Source: Actinomycetales bacterium
GTDB lineage: Bacteria; Actinomycetota; Actinomycetes; S36-B12
Reading direction: 5' to 3'
Assembly (NCBI GenBank): GCA_018970765.1
Contig: JAGWVT010000003.1
Span: forward strand, 33,719 to 97,718
DNA: 64,000 bases
Shown here: positions 48,689 to 57,384 of the stretch, one piece after another
Layout: each line of letters opens with the position of its first letter
How positions within the stretch are numbered: position 1 is the first letter of the stretch
The notes under the pieces: model-generated
The model's input: only the letters and a program-made list of their open reading frames with translations
Database searches by the model: none
Told to the model about the DNA's origin: nothing
Made by a program: the position numbers and the translations under genes

Positions 48689-49621
48689 ATGACTGCGACT
48701 TCCGGATCCTCTGCGTCAGTTGCCTACGCGGACGTACTTGATGAGCTCGAATCCGAAGCCATCCATATCTACCGTGAAACGGCCGCGGCATTTCGTAACC
48801 CAGTGTTGCTTTACAGCATCGGCAAGGACTCGTCCGTTCTGCTGCACCTTGCCCTAAAGGCCTTCGCGCCCGCACCGTTGCCGTTCCCGATCATGCACAT
48901 CGATACCGGCTGGAAGTTCCGGGAGATGATCGAGTTTCGGGACCGACGGGCTGCGGAACTTGGGTTGGACCTGCGCATTGCCCAAAATAAGGTCGCCATT
49001 GCCGAAGGGGTGACCCCCTTCACGCATGGAACCCACGAGTACACGCGCCTTATGAAGACCGTGGCGTTGCGCGAAGGCATTGATCGTTACGGCTTTGATG
49101 CCGCGATCGGTGGTGCCCGGCGTGATGAGGAGCGCAGTCGCGCTAAAGAACGAATCTTTAGCCTGCGCGAGCCGGGTCACCGTTGGGAGCCACGTAAGCA
49201 GCGTCCAGAGTTCTGGCGAACTGCAAACACCACATTGGCTCCTGGCCAGACCATGCGCGTTTTTCCGCTGTCCAACTGGACCGAACTCGACGTGTGGGAG
49301 TACATCCGGCGGGAAGACATCCAGATTCCGGCGCTGTATTTCGCCAAAGAGCGACCAGTCGTCGAGCGTGATGGCGTGCTCATCGCGGTGGATGACGACA
49401 GGCTTCCCCTTCAGGCAGGTGAGAGACCGCAGTTGCGTTCTGTTCGATTCCGCACGCTCGGCTGCTATCCGCTGTCAGGCGCGGTGGAATCCGAGGCAGC
49501 CGACATCGACACACTCATAGCCGAGATGCGCGAGTCGAAGTTGTCCGAGCGATCTGGTCGACTCATTGACGGCGAGGGCGGCGGTTCCATGGAAGCCAAA
49601 AAGGCCGAAGGGTACTTCTAA
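48689..49621 (+). CDS. cysD: Sulfate adenylyltransferase subunit 2
   Basis: 310-residue PP-loop ATP pyrophosphatase that forms APS with CysN. The PP motif [43 protein letters not shown] and [17 protein letters not shown] are characteristic. Length normal. The stop overlaps the cysNC ATG by one base. Together with the fused partner it converts sulfate to PAPS. Confidence 0.96.
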   Translation: MTATSGSSASVAYADVLDELESEAIHIYRETAAAFRNPVLLYSIGKDSSVLLHLALKAFAPAPLPFPIMHIDTGWKFREMIEFRDRRAAELGLDLRIAQNKVAIAEGVTPFTHGTHEYTRLMKTVALREGIDRYGFDAAIGGARRDEERSRAKERIFSLREPGHRWEPRKQRPEFWRTANTTLAPGQTMRVFPLSNWTELDVWEYIRREDIQIPALYFAKERPVVERDGVLIAVDDDRLPLQAGERPQLRSVRFRTLGCYPLSGAVESEAADIDTLIAEMRESKLSERSGRLIDGEGGGSMEAKKAEGYF

Positions 49622-51468
49622 TGCGTAACTCGATCGTCCCAGTCTTACGCCTAGTCACCTGCGGATCGGTTGACGATGGTAAGTCAACTCTGATCGGCCG
49701 GCTTCTTGCTGAGACTGACAGTGTCCCAATCGATCAGCTGGAATACGCGCGGCGAACCAGGCGGGGCGGCTCGACAATTCCAGTGGGTGAGATCGACTTC
49801 TCACTGCTAACTGATGGTCTTGAGGCAGAACGTGAGCAGGGAATCACGATTGATGTTGCCTATCGGCACTTGAATCTTCCCAGCGGTCGCCGAGTTCTCA
49901 TTGCCGATGCTCCCGGCCACGAGCAGTACACCCGAAATATGGCTGTTGCCGCGTCGAATGCTGATGTGGCGGTGTTGCTTGTTGACGCCGATCGAGGGGT
50001 GCGTCCGCAAACACATCGCCACCTGACGGTCTGCGCCCTCATGGGCGTTGGCACTGTCGTCATTGCGGTGAACAAGATGGACCTGGTGAGCTTCGACCAG
50101 CAGCGCTTTGCTGAACTCGTTGAGCAGGTCCAATCGACGGCCCAACGACTGGATATTCCACGAGTTGTAGCCATCCCCGTCAGCGCAGCGCTCGGTGACA
50201 ACGTGACTTCCCCCTCAAACCAGATGCCCTGGTACGGCGGAAACACGCTGCTCCAAGAACTCACTGACTGGCAGCCAATTGTGGCTGAGCGCCAATCGCC
50301 ATTCCGTCTACCGGTGCAGATGATTGTGCGGGCCGAGGGAAACTTTCGCGGATACGCCGGCACTATTTCTGCCGGCGAAGTTACCCCTGGTATGAAGGTG
50401 CAGGTGGCCGACTCTGGCCGGACGGCCGTCGTCGAGCGAATCGTCACATTCAACGGGGACCGCGATCGGGCAGAAGCGGGCGATGCTGTCACCATCACCC
50501 TTGACCACGAGGTCGATGTCACACGCGGTGATCTTCTGGCCGCAGATGGGCCAGAGGGAGTGCAGCCCGCCGATCGTTTCAGCGTGGACCTCGTGTGGTT
50601 GGGGGAGGAACCACTGGCTCATGGCCGCAGCTATTTGCTCGTGAGTGGTCCTCAGTCCGTCCCCGCAACGGTCACCTCCGTGCGCTACCGCCTCGACGTC
50701 GTCACCGGTCATGAGCATGCGGCTCGGATACTAGAAATGAATGACATCGGGCGCGCCGAGGTTGCCACGGACCGCCCTATCCCGCTCGACCCTTATGCAC
50801 TCTGCCGGGATACCGGTGGGTTCTTGTTAGTCGATCGAGTCACCGCCGACACTGTTGCCGCGGGTCTGGTTCGACATGCCATGCGTCGTTCCTTCAACGT
50901 CGTGCCGCACGCCTACGACATTGACCACGAAGCTCGCGTTCGACTGATGGGTCATCCCGCGCGCGTTGCCTGGCTCACCGGTCTTCCTGGTTCAGGTAAG
51001 TCGACGATCGCTGATGCCGTGGTGCGGCGATTGCACGCCCAAGGTGTGCACTGCTACGTCTTGGATGGCGACAATGTACGTACCGGATTGAACAAAGATC
51101 TCGGGTTTACGCCGGAGGATCGGGCCGAGAATGTGCGGCGCGTCGCGGAGGTTGCGCGGCTCATGCACGATGCTGGACTGGTGGTTCTCGTTGCTCTCGT
51201 GTCTCCCTATCGGTCAGATCGCGAGACCGCGAAGGCCCTGTTCGAACCCGGTTCGTTCCTTGAGGTCTACGTGGATACGCCGGTAGAAGTCTGCGCCGAA
51301 CGTGACCCAAAGGGGTTGTATGCGAAAGCTGCAGCGGGCAGCCTGCCGAACATGACGGGCGTCGGACAGGCCTATGAGCTTCCGAACAACCCCGATCTCA
51401 CCATCACCGGAGTTGGGGATCTCGAAGCCAGTGCCCAGCAACTCGCGGAGGCGATCCTCGGCCGCTAG
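49621..51468 (+). CDS. cysNC: Fused sulfate adenylyltransferase subunit 1 / APS kinase
   Basis: 615 residues. The N-terminal EF-Tu-like GTPase CysN has GSVDDGKSTLIGRLL, DAPGHEQYTRNMA and NKMDLV, followed by beta-barrel domains. The C-terminal APS kinase (about 445-615) has P-loop GLPGSGKSTIADAVV, DGDNVRTGLNKDLGFT and the phospho-acceptor-type segment VSPYRSDR. The product is PAPS, used for assimilation via CysH or by sulfotransferases. No cysH or sulfotransferase is in the window, so the destination is open. Confidence 0.95.
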   Translation: MRNSIVPVLRLVTCGSVDDGKSTLIGRLLAETDSVPIDQLEYARRTRRGGSTIPVGEIDFSLLTDGLEAEREQGITIDVAYRHLNLPSGRRVLIADAPGHEQYTRNMAVAASNADVAVLLVDADRGVRPQTHRHLTVCALMGVGTVVIAVNKMDLVSFDQQRFAELVEQVQSTAQRLDIPRVVAIPVSAALGDNVTSPSNQMPWYGGNTLLQELTDWQPIVAERQSPFRLPVQMIVRAEGNFRGYAGTISAGEVTPGMKVQVADSGRTAVVERIVTFNGDRDRAEAGDAVTITLDHEVDVTRGDLLAADGPEGVQPADRFSVDLVWLGEEPLAHGRSYLLVSGPQSVPATVTSVRYRLDVVTGHEHAARILEMNDIGRAEVATDRPIPLDPYALCRDTGGFLLVDRVTADTVAAGLVRHAMRRSFNVVPHAYDIDHEARVRLMGHPARVAWLTGLPGSGKSTIADAVVRRLHAQGVHCYVLDGDNVRTGLNKDLGFTPEDRAENVRRVAEVARLMHDAGLVVLVALVSPYRSDRETAKALFEPGSFLEVYVDTPVEVCAERDPKGLYAKAAAGSLPNMTGVGQAYELPNNPDLTITGVGDLEASAQQLAEAILGR

Positions 51469-51486
51469 TGCATTTAGCCGTTCTGG

Positions 51487-51494
51487 GATACTTT
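51487..51494 (+). promoter_or_regulatory. Candidate -10 region for pheS
   Basis: GATACTTT lies in the 30-nt gap after cysNC. GATACT (51487-51492) is 6 nt from the GTG at 51499, while TACTTT (51489-51494) is 4 nt away. Either could give a leaderless pheS mRNA. Confidence 0.35.
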
Positions 51495-51498
51495 CGGG

Positions 51499-52608
51499 GT
51501 GTCTGGCCCAAACACCTCCTTTGACCCGAAGCAAGTTGTAGCGCTCAATGACGCTGAGGTTGAGGCGATGGTGGCGCAAGCTATGGGCGCAATTGAGCAG
51601 GCAGCAGACCTCGAGGCACTGAAGGCAGCACGGCTTGCTCATGCAGGTGATCGTTCCCCGCTGGCTCTCGCCAATCGCGAGATCGGTGCCTTGCCGCCCG
51701 CGGCCAAGGCTGATGCTGGTCGGCGGGTTGGTCAGGCGCGGGCCCGTGTGCAGCAGGCGCTGGTGGAGCGTCAGGCAGTACTGGAAATTGCGCGGGATGC
51801 CTCAGTTCTGGCGCTGGAAGCCGTTGATGTCACGATGCCCACAGATCGGACCTCCAGCGGCGCACGGCATCCGTTGACCACGTTGATGGATCGCATCGCA
51901 GACGTTTTTGTTGCCATGGGCTACGAGGTTGCCGAAGGGCCCGAGGCCGAGGCCGAGTGGGTGAACTTCGACGCACTGAATGTGCCGGCGGACCATCCTG
52001 CGCGCAGCATGCAAGACACCTTTTTCGTAGAGTCACCGGAAAGCGGCGTAGTCCTGCGTACTCAGACATCACCGATCCAAATCCGCGCACTTCTGGCTCG
52101 TCCTCTGCCGGTCTACGTAATCGCGCCGGGGCGCGTGTACCGAACGGACGAGTTGGACGCCACCCACACTCCGGTGTTCCACCAAGTCGAAGGTCTTGCC
52201 GTTGATCGTGACATTACGATGGCAGACCTGAAAGGAACCCTCGATCATTTTGCTGCTGTGATGTTCGGTCCAGGAATTGTTACTCGGCTGCGACCGTCGT
52301 ATTTCCCCTTTACCGAACCCAGTGCTGAATTGGACGTGCAGTGTTTCGTCTGTCGCGGCGCTTCAGTCGGGGACCCCGCCAACCCGTGCCGAACGTGCGG
52401 GAGCGAAGGGTGGATCGAGTGGGGCGGGTGCGGCATGGTCAATCCGAAGGTGCTGACGGCCGCCGGGATCGACACCAGCTCCTACCGAGGATTTGCGTTC
52501 GGAATGGGCATTGAACGGACGTTGATGATCCGCAGTGGGGTTACCGATATGCGTGACATCGTCGAGGGTGATGTCCGATTCACCCGAGCCTATGGGATGG
52601 AGAGCTGA
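51499..52608 (+). CDS. pheS: Phenylalanyl-tRNA synthetase alpha subunit
   Basis: 369 residues. An N-terminal coiled coil (about 10-95) binds tRNA. The class II catalytic core has HPLTTLMDRI, motif 2 region RVYRTDELDATHTPVFHQVEGL, a Cys-rich loop CFVCRGASVGDPANPCRTCG and motif 3 GFAFGMGIERTLMIRSG. The subunit carries the Phe and adenylate site of the alpha2-beta2 enzyme. GTG start; its TGA shares a base with the pheT ATG. Confidence 0.96.
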   Translation: MSGPNTSFDPKQVVALNDAEVEAMVAQAMGAIEQAADLEALKAARLAHAGDRSPLALANREIGALPPAAKADAGRRVGQARARVQQALVERQAVLEIARDASVLALEAVDVTMPTDRTSSGARHPLTTLMDRIADVFVAMGYEVAEGPEAEAEWVNFDALNVPADHPARSMQDTFFVESPESGVVLRTQTSPIQIRALLARPLPVYVIAPGRVYRTDELDATHTPVFHQVEGLAVDRDITMADLKGTLDHFAAVMFGPGIVTRLRPSYFPFTEPSAELDVQCFVCRGASVGDPANPCRTCGSEGWIEWGGCGMVNPKVLTAAGIDTSSYRGFAFGMGIERTLMIRSGVTDMRDIVEGDVRFTRAYGMES

Positions 52609-55160
52609 TGCGTGCGCCAGTGACGTGGCTCCGCGAAATGGCCGACCTTCCTGAGTCGGTGACTGGCCGACAGATGGCAGAGCGACTGATCAGCGCCGGT
52701 CTGGAGGTCGAGGCTGTCGAGCAGGTCGGCATTGGACTGCGCGGAGATGTGGTTATCGGTCGTGTGGTCAGTGTTGAGGAACTTACCGAGTTCCGAAAGC
52801 CGATTCGTTGGTGTCAAGTGGATATCGGTGAGAAGGATCCGAGAGGCATCATCTGCGGTGCGCGAAACTTCACAGCTGGGGACCTCGTTGTTGTGGCACT
52901 TCCGGGAACCGTGCTGCCAGGTGACTTCACCATCACGGCGCGCAAGACCTACGGTCACACGTCGGACGGCATGATCTGCTCGGAGCGCGAACTGGGACTC
53001 AGTGCTGAACACGAAGGCATCCTGGTCTTGCCGGACGCAGCCGGTGCGCCAGGCACAGTTGCCAACAGCCTGCTAGGTATCGGCGAAGAGATCCTGGACA
53101 TCGCGGTGACCCCGGACCGTGGCTATGCCTTGTCGATTAGGGGACTCGCACGCGAACTGGCAGTCGCTTTTGGCCAACCCTTCGCCGACCCAGCATTGGC
53201 AGATCCGCAGCTTCCGGCACCGAGTCAGGAGCGAACGCCCGCGGAGTGTGGAAGCGAGGACCTTGAGGCCTGCCCACTCTTTACTCTTCGTACCATCGTT
53301 GATTTCGATCCGTCTGCACCGACACCTGACTGGATGCGCAGTCGCTTGCAGGCCTGTGGCATGCGCCCAATTTCATTGGCGGTTGACGTCACGAACTATG
53401 TGATGCTGGAACTTGGGCAGCCCCTGCACGCATTCGATTTGAACAAGATCAGCGGACCAATTCGTGCCGCACGCGCCCGAGACGGCCAGCACTTCACGAC
53501 CCTTGACCACGTAGATCGAGTTCTCACGGCTGAGGATCTTGTGATAACCGATGATCGACGGCCGCTTGGGCTAGCGGGTGTGATGGGTGGTTTGGACTCT
53601 GAGATTGACGAGCAGACAACGGCGATAGCGCTCGAAGCGGCCTACTTCGATCCGCGAGTAATCGCTCGTGCTGCCCGGAGACATCGCCTCAGTACCGAAG
53701 CTTCGCGCCGATTCGAACGTGGTGTAGATCGCATGTTGGCGCCGTTTGCCTCGGCACGTGCCGCTGCCCTGTTGCTGGAATTCGGCGGCGGCCACTACTG
53801 CGGTATGACCGCGCTTGAGGCTCCGACGCCACAGATCAGCGTGGCATTCGATCTCGATGATCCAGCCCGTGTCGCAGGTATGCCAATCGAACGCGGTCAA
53901 GTCATGTCGATTCTGCGCTCTATTGGCTGCGAACTTCTCGATGCCGAGGGTGTCCATCTCCAGGTGCACCCGCCCACTTGGCGACCAGATCTGCGAGACC
54001 CAGCAGATCTGGTTGAGGAGGTCCTTCGGATCATCGGCTATGACGCGATCCCGGCAACCCTTCCCGTCGCACCGGCTGGTCGGGGTTTAACCCTCCAACA
54101 GCGGTTGCGTCGCAGGGTCGGGATGGCGCTGGCCGGCACCGGGCTTATCGAGGTGCTTACCTACCCGTTCATGGGCGAGGACGAAGCGGATGCCCTCGGA
54201 TTGACTGAAGAAAGCGCTCTGAGGCCGAACACCAGGCTCGCCAATCCAATCTCAGAATCCGAGCCGTACTTGCGCTCGGTCCTCCTGGCCGGATTGGCCG
54301 GGGCTGCGCGCCGAAACCTGGCGCGCGGCAACAGTGATCTCGCGATCTTCGAAATGGGCAGCGTCTTTCGCGGCGGCGGGAACGGCGCCCGCGTGACGTT
54401 GAGTACCGAGGGGCCGCCGAGCGCCGATGCTTGGTCGGCACTCGAGGCGACACTGCCTGAGCAGCACCAAGGGGTTGCCGGACTTCTCATCGGTTCGGCC
54501 AGCAATGCCGGGTGGTGGGGGAGCGCCCGCCCCTATGACTGGGCGGATGCTGTCGCATGCGTCCAAGCGGTGGCAGCTGCTCTGGGGCTCGACATCCACG
54601 TGCAACCCGGTGCGAATGCAGCCTTCCACCCAGGACGCTGCGCAGCTATTGCGATCACCCCGGCGGGGGGATTGTCCAACACTGGTTCCAACACTGGTTC
54701 CAACACTGCTTCCAACACCGCTTCCAACACGGGGGCCGTGATGATCGGGGCGGCCGGGGAGCTTCACCCGCGCACCTGCGAACGCCTCGGTCTGCCGGCG
54801 AGGAGTTGTGGCTTCGAAGTTGACCTCGATGCAATGCTGGCAATGAGTGGTGAAATCCGCCTGGCACCGCAGATCAGCACACATCCGGTGGCCAAAGAGG
54901 ATCTTGCTCTGGTTGTCCCTGATCAGGTTGCCGCGGCCGATGTTGCTGCGAGCCTGATACGCGGCGCGGGCCCGCTGCTTGAGTCGGTACGACTGTTCGA
55001 CGTCTACGCCGGGCCCCAGGTACCCCAAGGCCATCGGTCGCTCGCGTTCGGCCTGCGCCTACGCGCGAAGGACCGGACCTTGAGCGCGGATGAGATTGTC
55101 GCGGCACGTCAGGGGGCTCTGGCGGCGGTGGAGCAGGACCACGGTGCACGCCTGCGCTGA
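52608..55160 (+). CDS. pheT: Phenylalanyl-tRNA synthetase beta subunit
   Basis: 850 residues. An EMAP-like tRNA-binding domain (about 40-155, VVIGRVVSVEELTEF), the B3/B4 editing domain (RPISLAVDVTNYVMLELGQPLHAFD, about 260-410), the B5 domain, the catalytic-like core and a C-terminal anticodon-binding ferredoxin fold (HPVAKEDLALVVPD...FDVYAGPQV) are all in order. A 20-residue Ser-Asn-Thr repeat (encoded by 54675-54734) interrupts the core-like domain and is not typical. It ends 32 nt before argC. Confidence 0.96.
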   Translation: MRAPVTWLREMADLPESVTGRQMAERLISAGLEVEAVEQVGIGLRGDVVIGRVVSVEELTEFRKPIRWCQVDIGEKDPRGIICGARNFTAGDLVVVALPGTVLPGDFTITARKTYGHTSDGMICSERELGLSAEHEGILVLPDAAGAPGTVANSLLGIGEEILDIAVTPDRGYALSIRGLARELAVAFGQPFADPALADPQLPAPSQERTPAECGSEDLEACPLFTLRTIVDFDPSAPTPDWMRSRLQACGMRPISLAVDVTNYVMLELGQPLHAFDLNKISGPIRAARARDGQHFTTLDHVDRVLTAEDLVITDDRRPLGLAGVMGGLDSEIDEQTTAIALEAAYFDPRVIARAARRHRLSTEASRRFERGVDRMLAPFASARAAALLLEFGGGHYCGMTALEAPTPQISVAFDLDDPARVAGMPIERGQVMSILRSIGCELLDAEGVHLQVHPPTWRPDLRDPADLVEEVLRIIGYDAIPATLPVAPAGRGLTLQQRLRRRVGMALAGTGLIEVLTYPFMGEDEADALGLTEESALRPNTRLANPISESEPYLRSVLLAGLAGAARRNLARGNSDLAIFEMGSVFRGGGNGARVTLSTEGPPSADAWSALEATLPEQHQGVAGLLIGSASNAGWWGSARPYDWADAVACVQAVAAALGLDIHVQPGANAAFHPGRCAAIAITPAGGLSNTGSNTGSNTASNTASNTGAVMIGAAGELHPRTCERLGLPARSCGFEVDLDAMLAMSGEIRLAPQISTHPVAKEDLALVVPDQVAAADVAASLIRGAGPLLESVRLFDVYAGPQVPQGHRSLAFGLRLRAKDRTLSADEIVAARQGALAAVEQDHGARLR
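54675..54734 (+). repeat. Five-copy 12-nt tandem repeat inside pheT
   Basis: Units of TCCAACACTGGT and variants at 54675, 54687, 54699, 54711 and 54723 keep frame and encode SNTG/SNTA five times. The first two units are identical and later ones diverge. This looks like slippage expansion in a surface loop. Confidence 0.9.
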
Positions 55161-55168
55161 TCTCAATA

Positions 55169-55186
55169 TGTGCATATGCGTATAGT
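55169..55186 (+). promoter_or_regulatory. argC promoter with probable ArgR operator
   Basis: TATAGT (55181-55186) is a -10 element 6 nt from the argC ATG at 55193. Overlapping it is TGTGCATATGCGTA (55169-55182), an imperfect palindrome centred on the perfect GCATATGC (55172-55179). The A/T-rich TGCAT-type half-sites recall actinobacterial ARG boxes, and argR is encoded downstream, so repression by occlusion of the promoter is likely. Confidence 0.5.
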
Positions 55187-55192
55187 TAACCC

Positions 55193-56236
55193 ATGGGTGG
55201 CCATCGGGTTGGTGTAGCCGGGGCGTCGGGCTACGCGGGCGGTGAGCTCCTTCGGCTGCTCGCGAATCACCCAGAGTTCACCGTTGCTGTGGTAGCTGGC
55301 CATTCACAGGCTGGGCAAACTCTTGGCAGTGTCCATCCCAACCTTCAGGGCCGACAGGATCTCGTCCTGCTTCCCGCGGTTCCGTCGTCGTTTCAAGGCT
55401 GCGACCTTGTGTTCATAGCACTGCCGCACGGCGAATCGGCGGCGCTGGCGGCGGCATTGCCGGCGTCAACCAAGATCGTTGACCTCGGTGCCGATTTCCG
55501 CCTGTCTGACGCAGCAAGTTGGGAGCGCTTCTATGGGCGACCGCATGCTGGGACTTGGACCTACGGTCTTCCCGAACTCCCCGGTGCGCGCCAGGCGGTT
55601 GCTAACTCTGCCCGAGTGGCCAATCCAGGCTGCTATGCGACCGCGATCCTGCTCGCATTGCATCCACTGGTCGCTGCTGGCCTGGTAGCACTCCAAGACA
55701 TCGTGGTAGTCGCTGCATCCGGAACGTCCGGCGCTGGCAGAAGTCCAACCCAAGGGCTCCTGGCCTCCGAAGTCATGGGATCCATGTCGGCCTACAAAGT
55801 TGGGGGAGTACACCAGCACACGCCGGAAGTCGAGCAACTCCTCAGCGATGCAGCGTCCGGCAGGCCGGTGTCGTTGTCCTTTACGCCGCTCTTGGCTCCG
55901 ATGTCACGAGGGATTGTGGCCACCTCAACCGCACCCTTGGCGGTCAACGCCGGTGTTGGACTACAGCAAGTGCGTGCCTGCCTCGATCAGGCCTACCAAG
56001 AAGAGGAATTCGTACACGTGCTCGAAGTTGATCAATGGCCACGATCGGCGGACGTCTTGGGAAGCAACAGCGCGATCCTGCAGGTCGCCGTAGACGAACA
56101 CGTACAGCGTGTCATCGTCGTGAGTGCCATCGATAACCTCGGGAAGGGCGCGGCAGGCCAGGCACTGCAGAATGCCAATCTCATGTGCGGATACCCCCAG
56201 GGATGGGGACTGAGCGCCAACGGTGTCGCTCCGTGA
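55193..56236 (+). CDS. argC: N-acetyl-gamma-glutamyl-phosphate reductase
   Basis: 347 residues, NADPH-dependent reduction of N-acetylglutamyl phosphate to the semialdehyde. RVGVAGASGYAGGELLRLLANHP is the nucleotide-binding start, and VANPGCYATAILLAL carries the active-site Cys. AASGTSGAGRSPTQ and DNLGKGAAGQALQN are further signatures. Likely leaderless and ArgR-controlled. It overlaps argJ by GTGA. Confidence 0.96.
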   Translation: MGGHRVGVAGASGYAGGELLRLLANHPEFTVAVVAGHSQAGQTLGSVHPNLQGRQDLVLLPAVPSSFQGCDLVFIALPHGESAALAAALPASTKIVDLGADFRLSDAASWERFYGRPHAGTWTYGLPELPGARQAVANSARVANPGCYATAILLALHPLVAAGLVALQDIVVVAASGTSGAGRSPTQGLLASEVMGSMSAYKVGGVHQHTPEVEQLLSDAASGRPVSLSFTPLLAPMSRGIVATSTAPLAVNAGVGLQQVRACLDQAYQEEEFVHVLEVDQWPRSADVLGSNSAILQVAVDEHVQRVIVVSAIDNLGKGAAGQALQNANLMCGYPQGWGLSANGVAP

Positions 56237-57384
56237 CCGCCACCTGGCCAAAGGGATTTCGAGCGGCGGGCATTGCCTGCGGGATCAAGCCCAGCGGTGC
56301 ACGCGACCTGGCAGTGGTCGTGAATGACGGTCCAAGTGACCAGGCAGCCGCGGTGCTGACTTCAAACCGCTTTCAGGCCGCCCCGGTGCTGTGGACGCAA
56401 CAGGTCGCCGCCGATGGTCGGCTGCGAGCTGTGGTGATCAACTCTGGCGGTGCGAACGCATGCACTGGCGCGCCAGGATTCCAGGACTCGCATGCAACCG
56501 CTGAACATGCCGCCGCCTGCCTGGGCGTGAGCGCGCTTGATATAGCCGTGTGTTCTACGGGCCTGATCGGGACGCGCCTGCCGATGGCGAACCTCCTTGA
56601 CGGTGTTTCGATGGCGGTTGAGCAACTGCGTTCCGACGGTGGTGCTGCGGCAGCGGAGGCAATCATGACCACGGATAGTCGCCCCAAGTCCGTGGCCATT
56701 GAGGATGGTGGGTTGCGCATTGGTGGAATGGCCAAAGGGGCTGGCATGCTGGCACCAGGCTTGGCGACGATGATCGTCGTGGTTACCACGGACGCGAATC
56801 TCACCGGGATCGACCTAAATCAGGCTTTGCGGTACGCAACGAGCCGTTCCTTTGACCGCATCGACTCCGATGGCTGCATGTCGACGAATGACACGGTGAT
56901 CCTGATGGCCAGCGGAGCAAGTAACGTGCGGCCGTCACAACATCTGTTCCAGGAACTGCTGCTTGGAGCCTGTGCCGACCTTGCCAAGCAACTCATCGCA
57001 GATGCCGAGGGATCCTCCAAGGACATCACTGTCACGGTTACGTCGGCGTTGTCCGAGGACGATGCGCTGGCGGTGGCGCGTGCCGTGGCGCGCAGCAATC
57101 TGCTGAAATGCGCAATTGGCGGCGAAGACCCGAACTGGGGACGGGTGCTCGCAGCGGCAGGTACTACGCAGGCGAGCTTCGACCCCGATCGTGTCGATGT
57201 GGCGATCAATGGAGTTTGGGTCTGTCGCCAAGGCGGCATTGGTGAGGACCGCGACCTAGTCGATCTGACGGCACGGCAAGTCGAAATCGTTATCGCCCTG
57301 CACGCCGGTGCCGAGGAAGCCACCGTGCTCACCAACGATCTCACGGCCGCATATGTGCACGAGAACTCGGCTTACGCGACATGA
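56233..57384 (+). CDS. argJ: Glutamate N-acetyltransferase (ArgJ)
   Basis: 383 residues. It self-cleaves to alpha and beta chains and moves acetyl from N-acetylornithine to glutamate (cyclic pathway). GFRAAGIACGIKPSGARDLAVVV, TGLIGTRLPM, MAKGAGMLAPGLATMI and the processing region DGCMSTNDTVILMASG with the nucleophile Thr are clear, as is CAIGGEDPNWGRVLAAAG. GTG at 56233 overlaps the argC stop; the frame runs up to 56185. Whether it also accepts acetyl-CoA cannot be told. Confidence 0.95.
   Translation: MTATWPKGFRAAGIACGIKPSGARDLAVVVNDGPSDQAAAVLTSNRFQAAPVLWTQQVAADGRLRAVVINSGGANACTGAPGFQDSHATAEHAAACLGVSALDIAVCSTGLIGTRLPMANLLDGVSMAVEQLRSDGGAAAAEAIMTTDSRPKSVAIEDGGLRIGGMAKGAGMLAPGLATMIVVVTTDANLTGIDLNQALRYATSRSFDRIDSDGCMSTNDTVILMASGASNVRPSQHLFQELLLGACADLAKQLIADAEGSSKDITVTVTSALSEDDALAVARAVARSNLLKCAIGGEDPNWGRVLAAAGTTQASFDPDRVDVAINGVWVCRQGGIGEDRDLVDLTARQVEIVIALHAGAEEATVLTNDLTAAYVHENSAYAT

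Noticed and set aside
51469..51498. T-box or other amino-acid attenuator before pheST
   Set aside because: The gap is 30 nt with no room for such an element; the gap before tyrS is also absent (overlap with mpg).
54675..54734. Short regular repeat that could be taken for a CRISPR-like array
   Set aside because: Units are 12 nt, contiguous without spacers, in frame inside pheT, and no cas genes are nearby.
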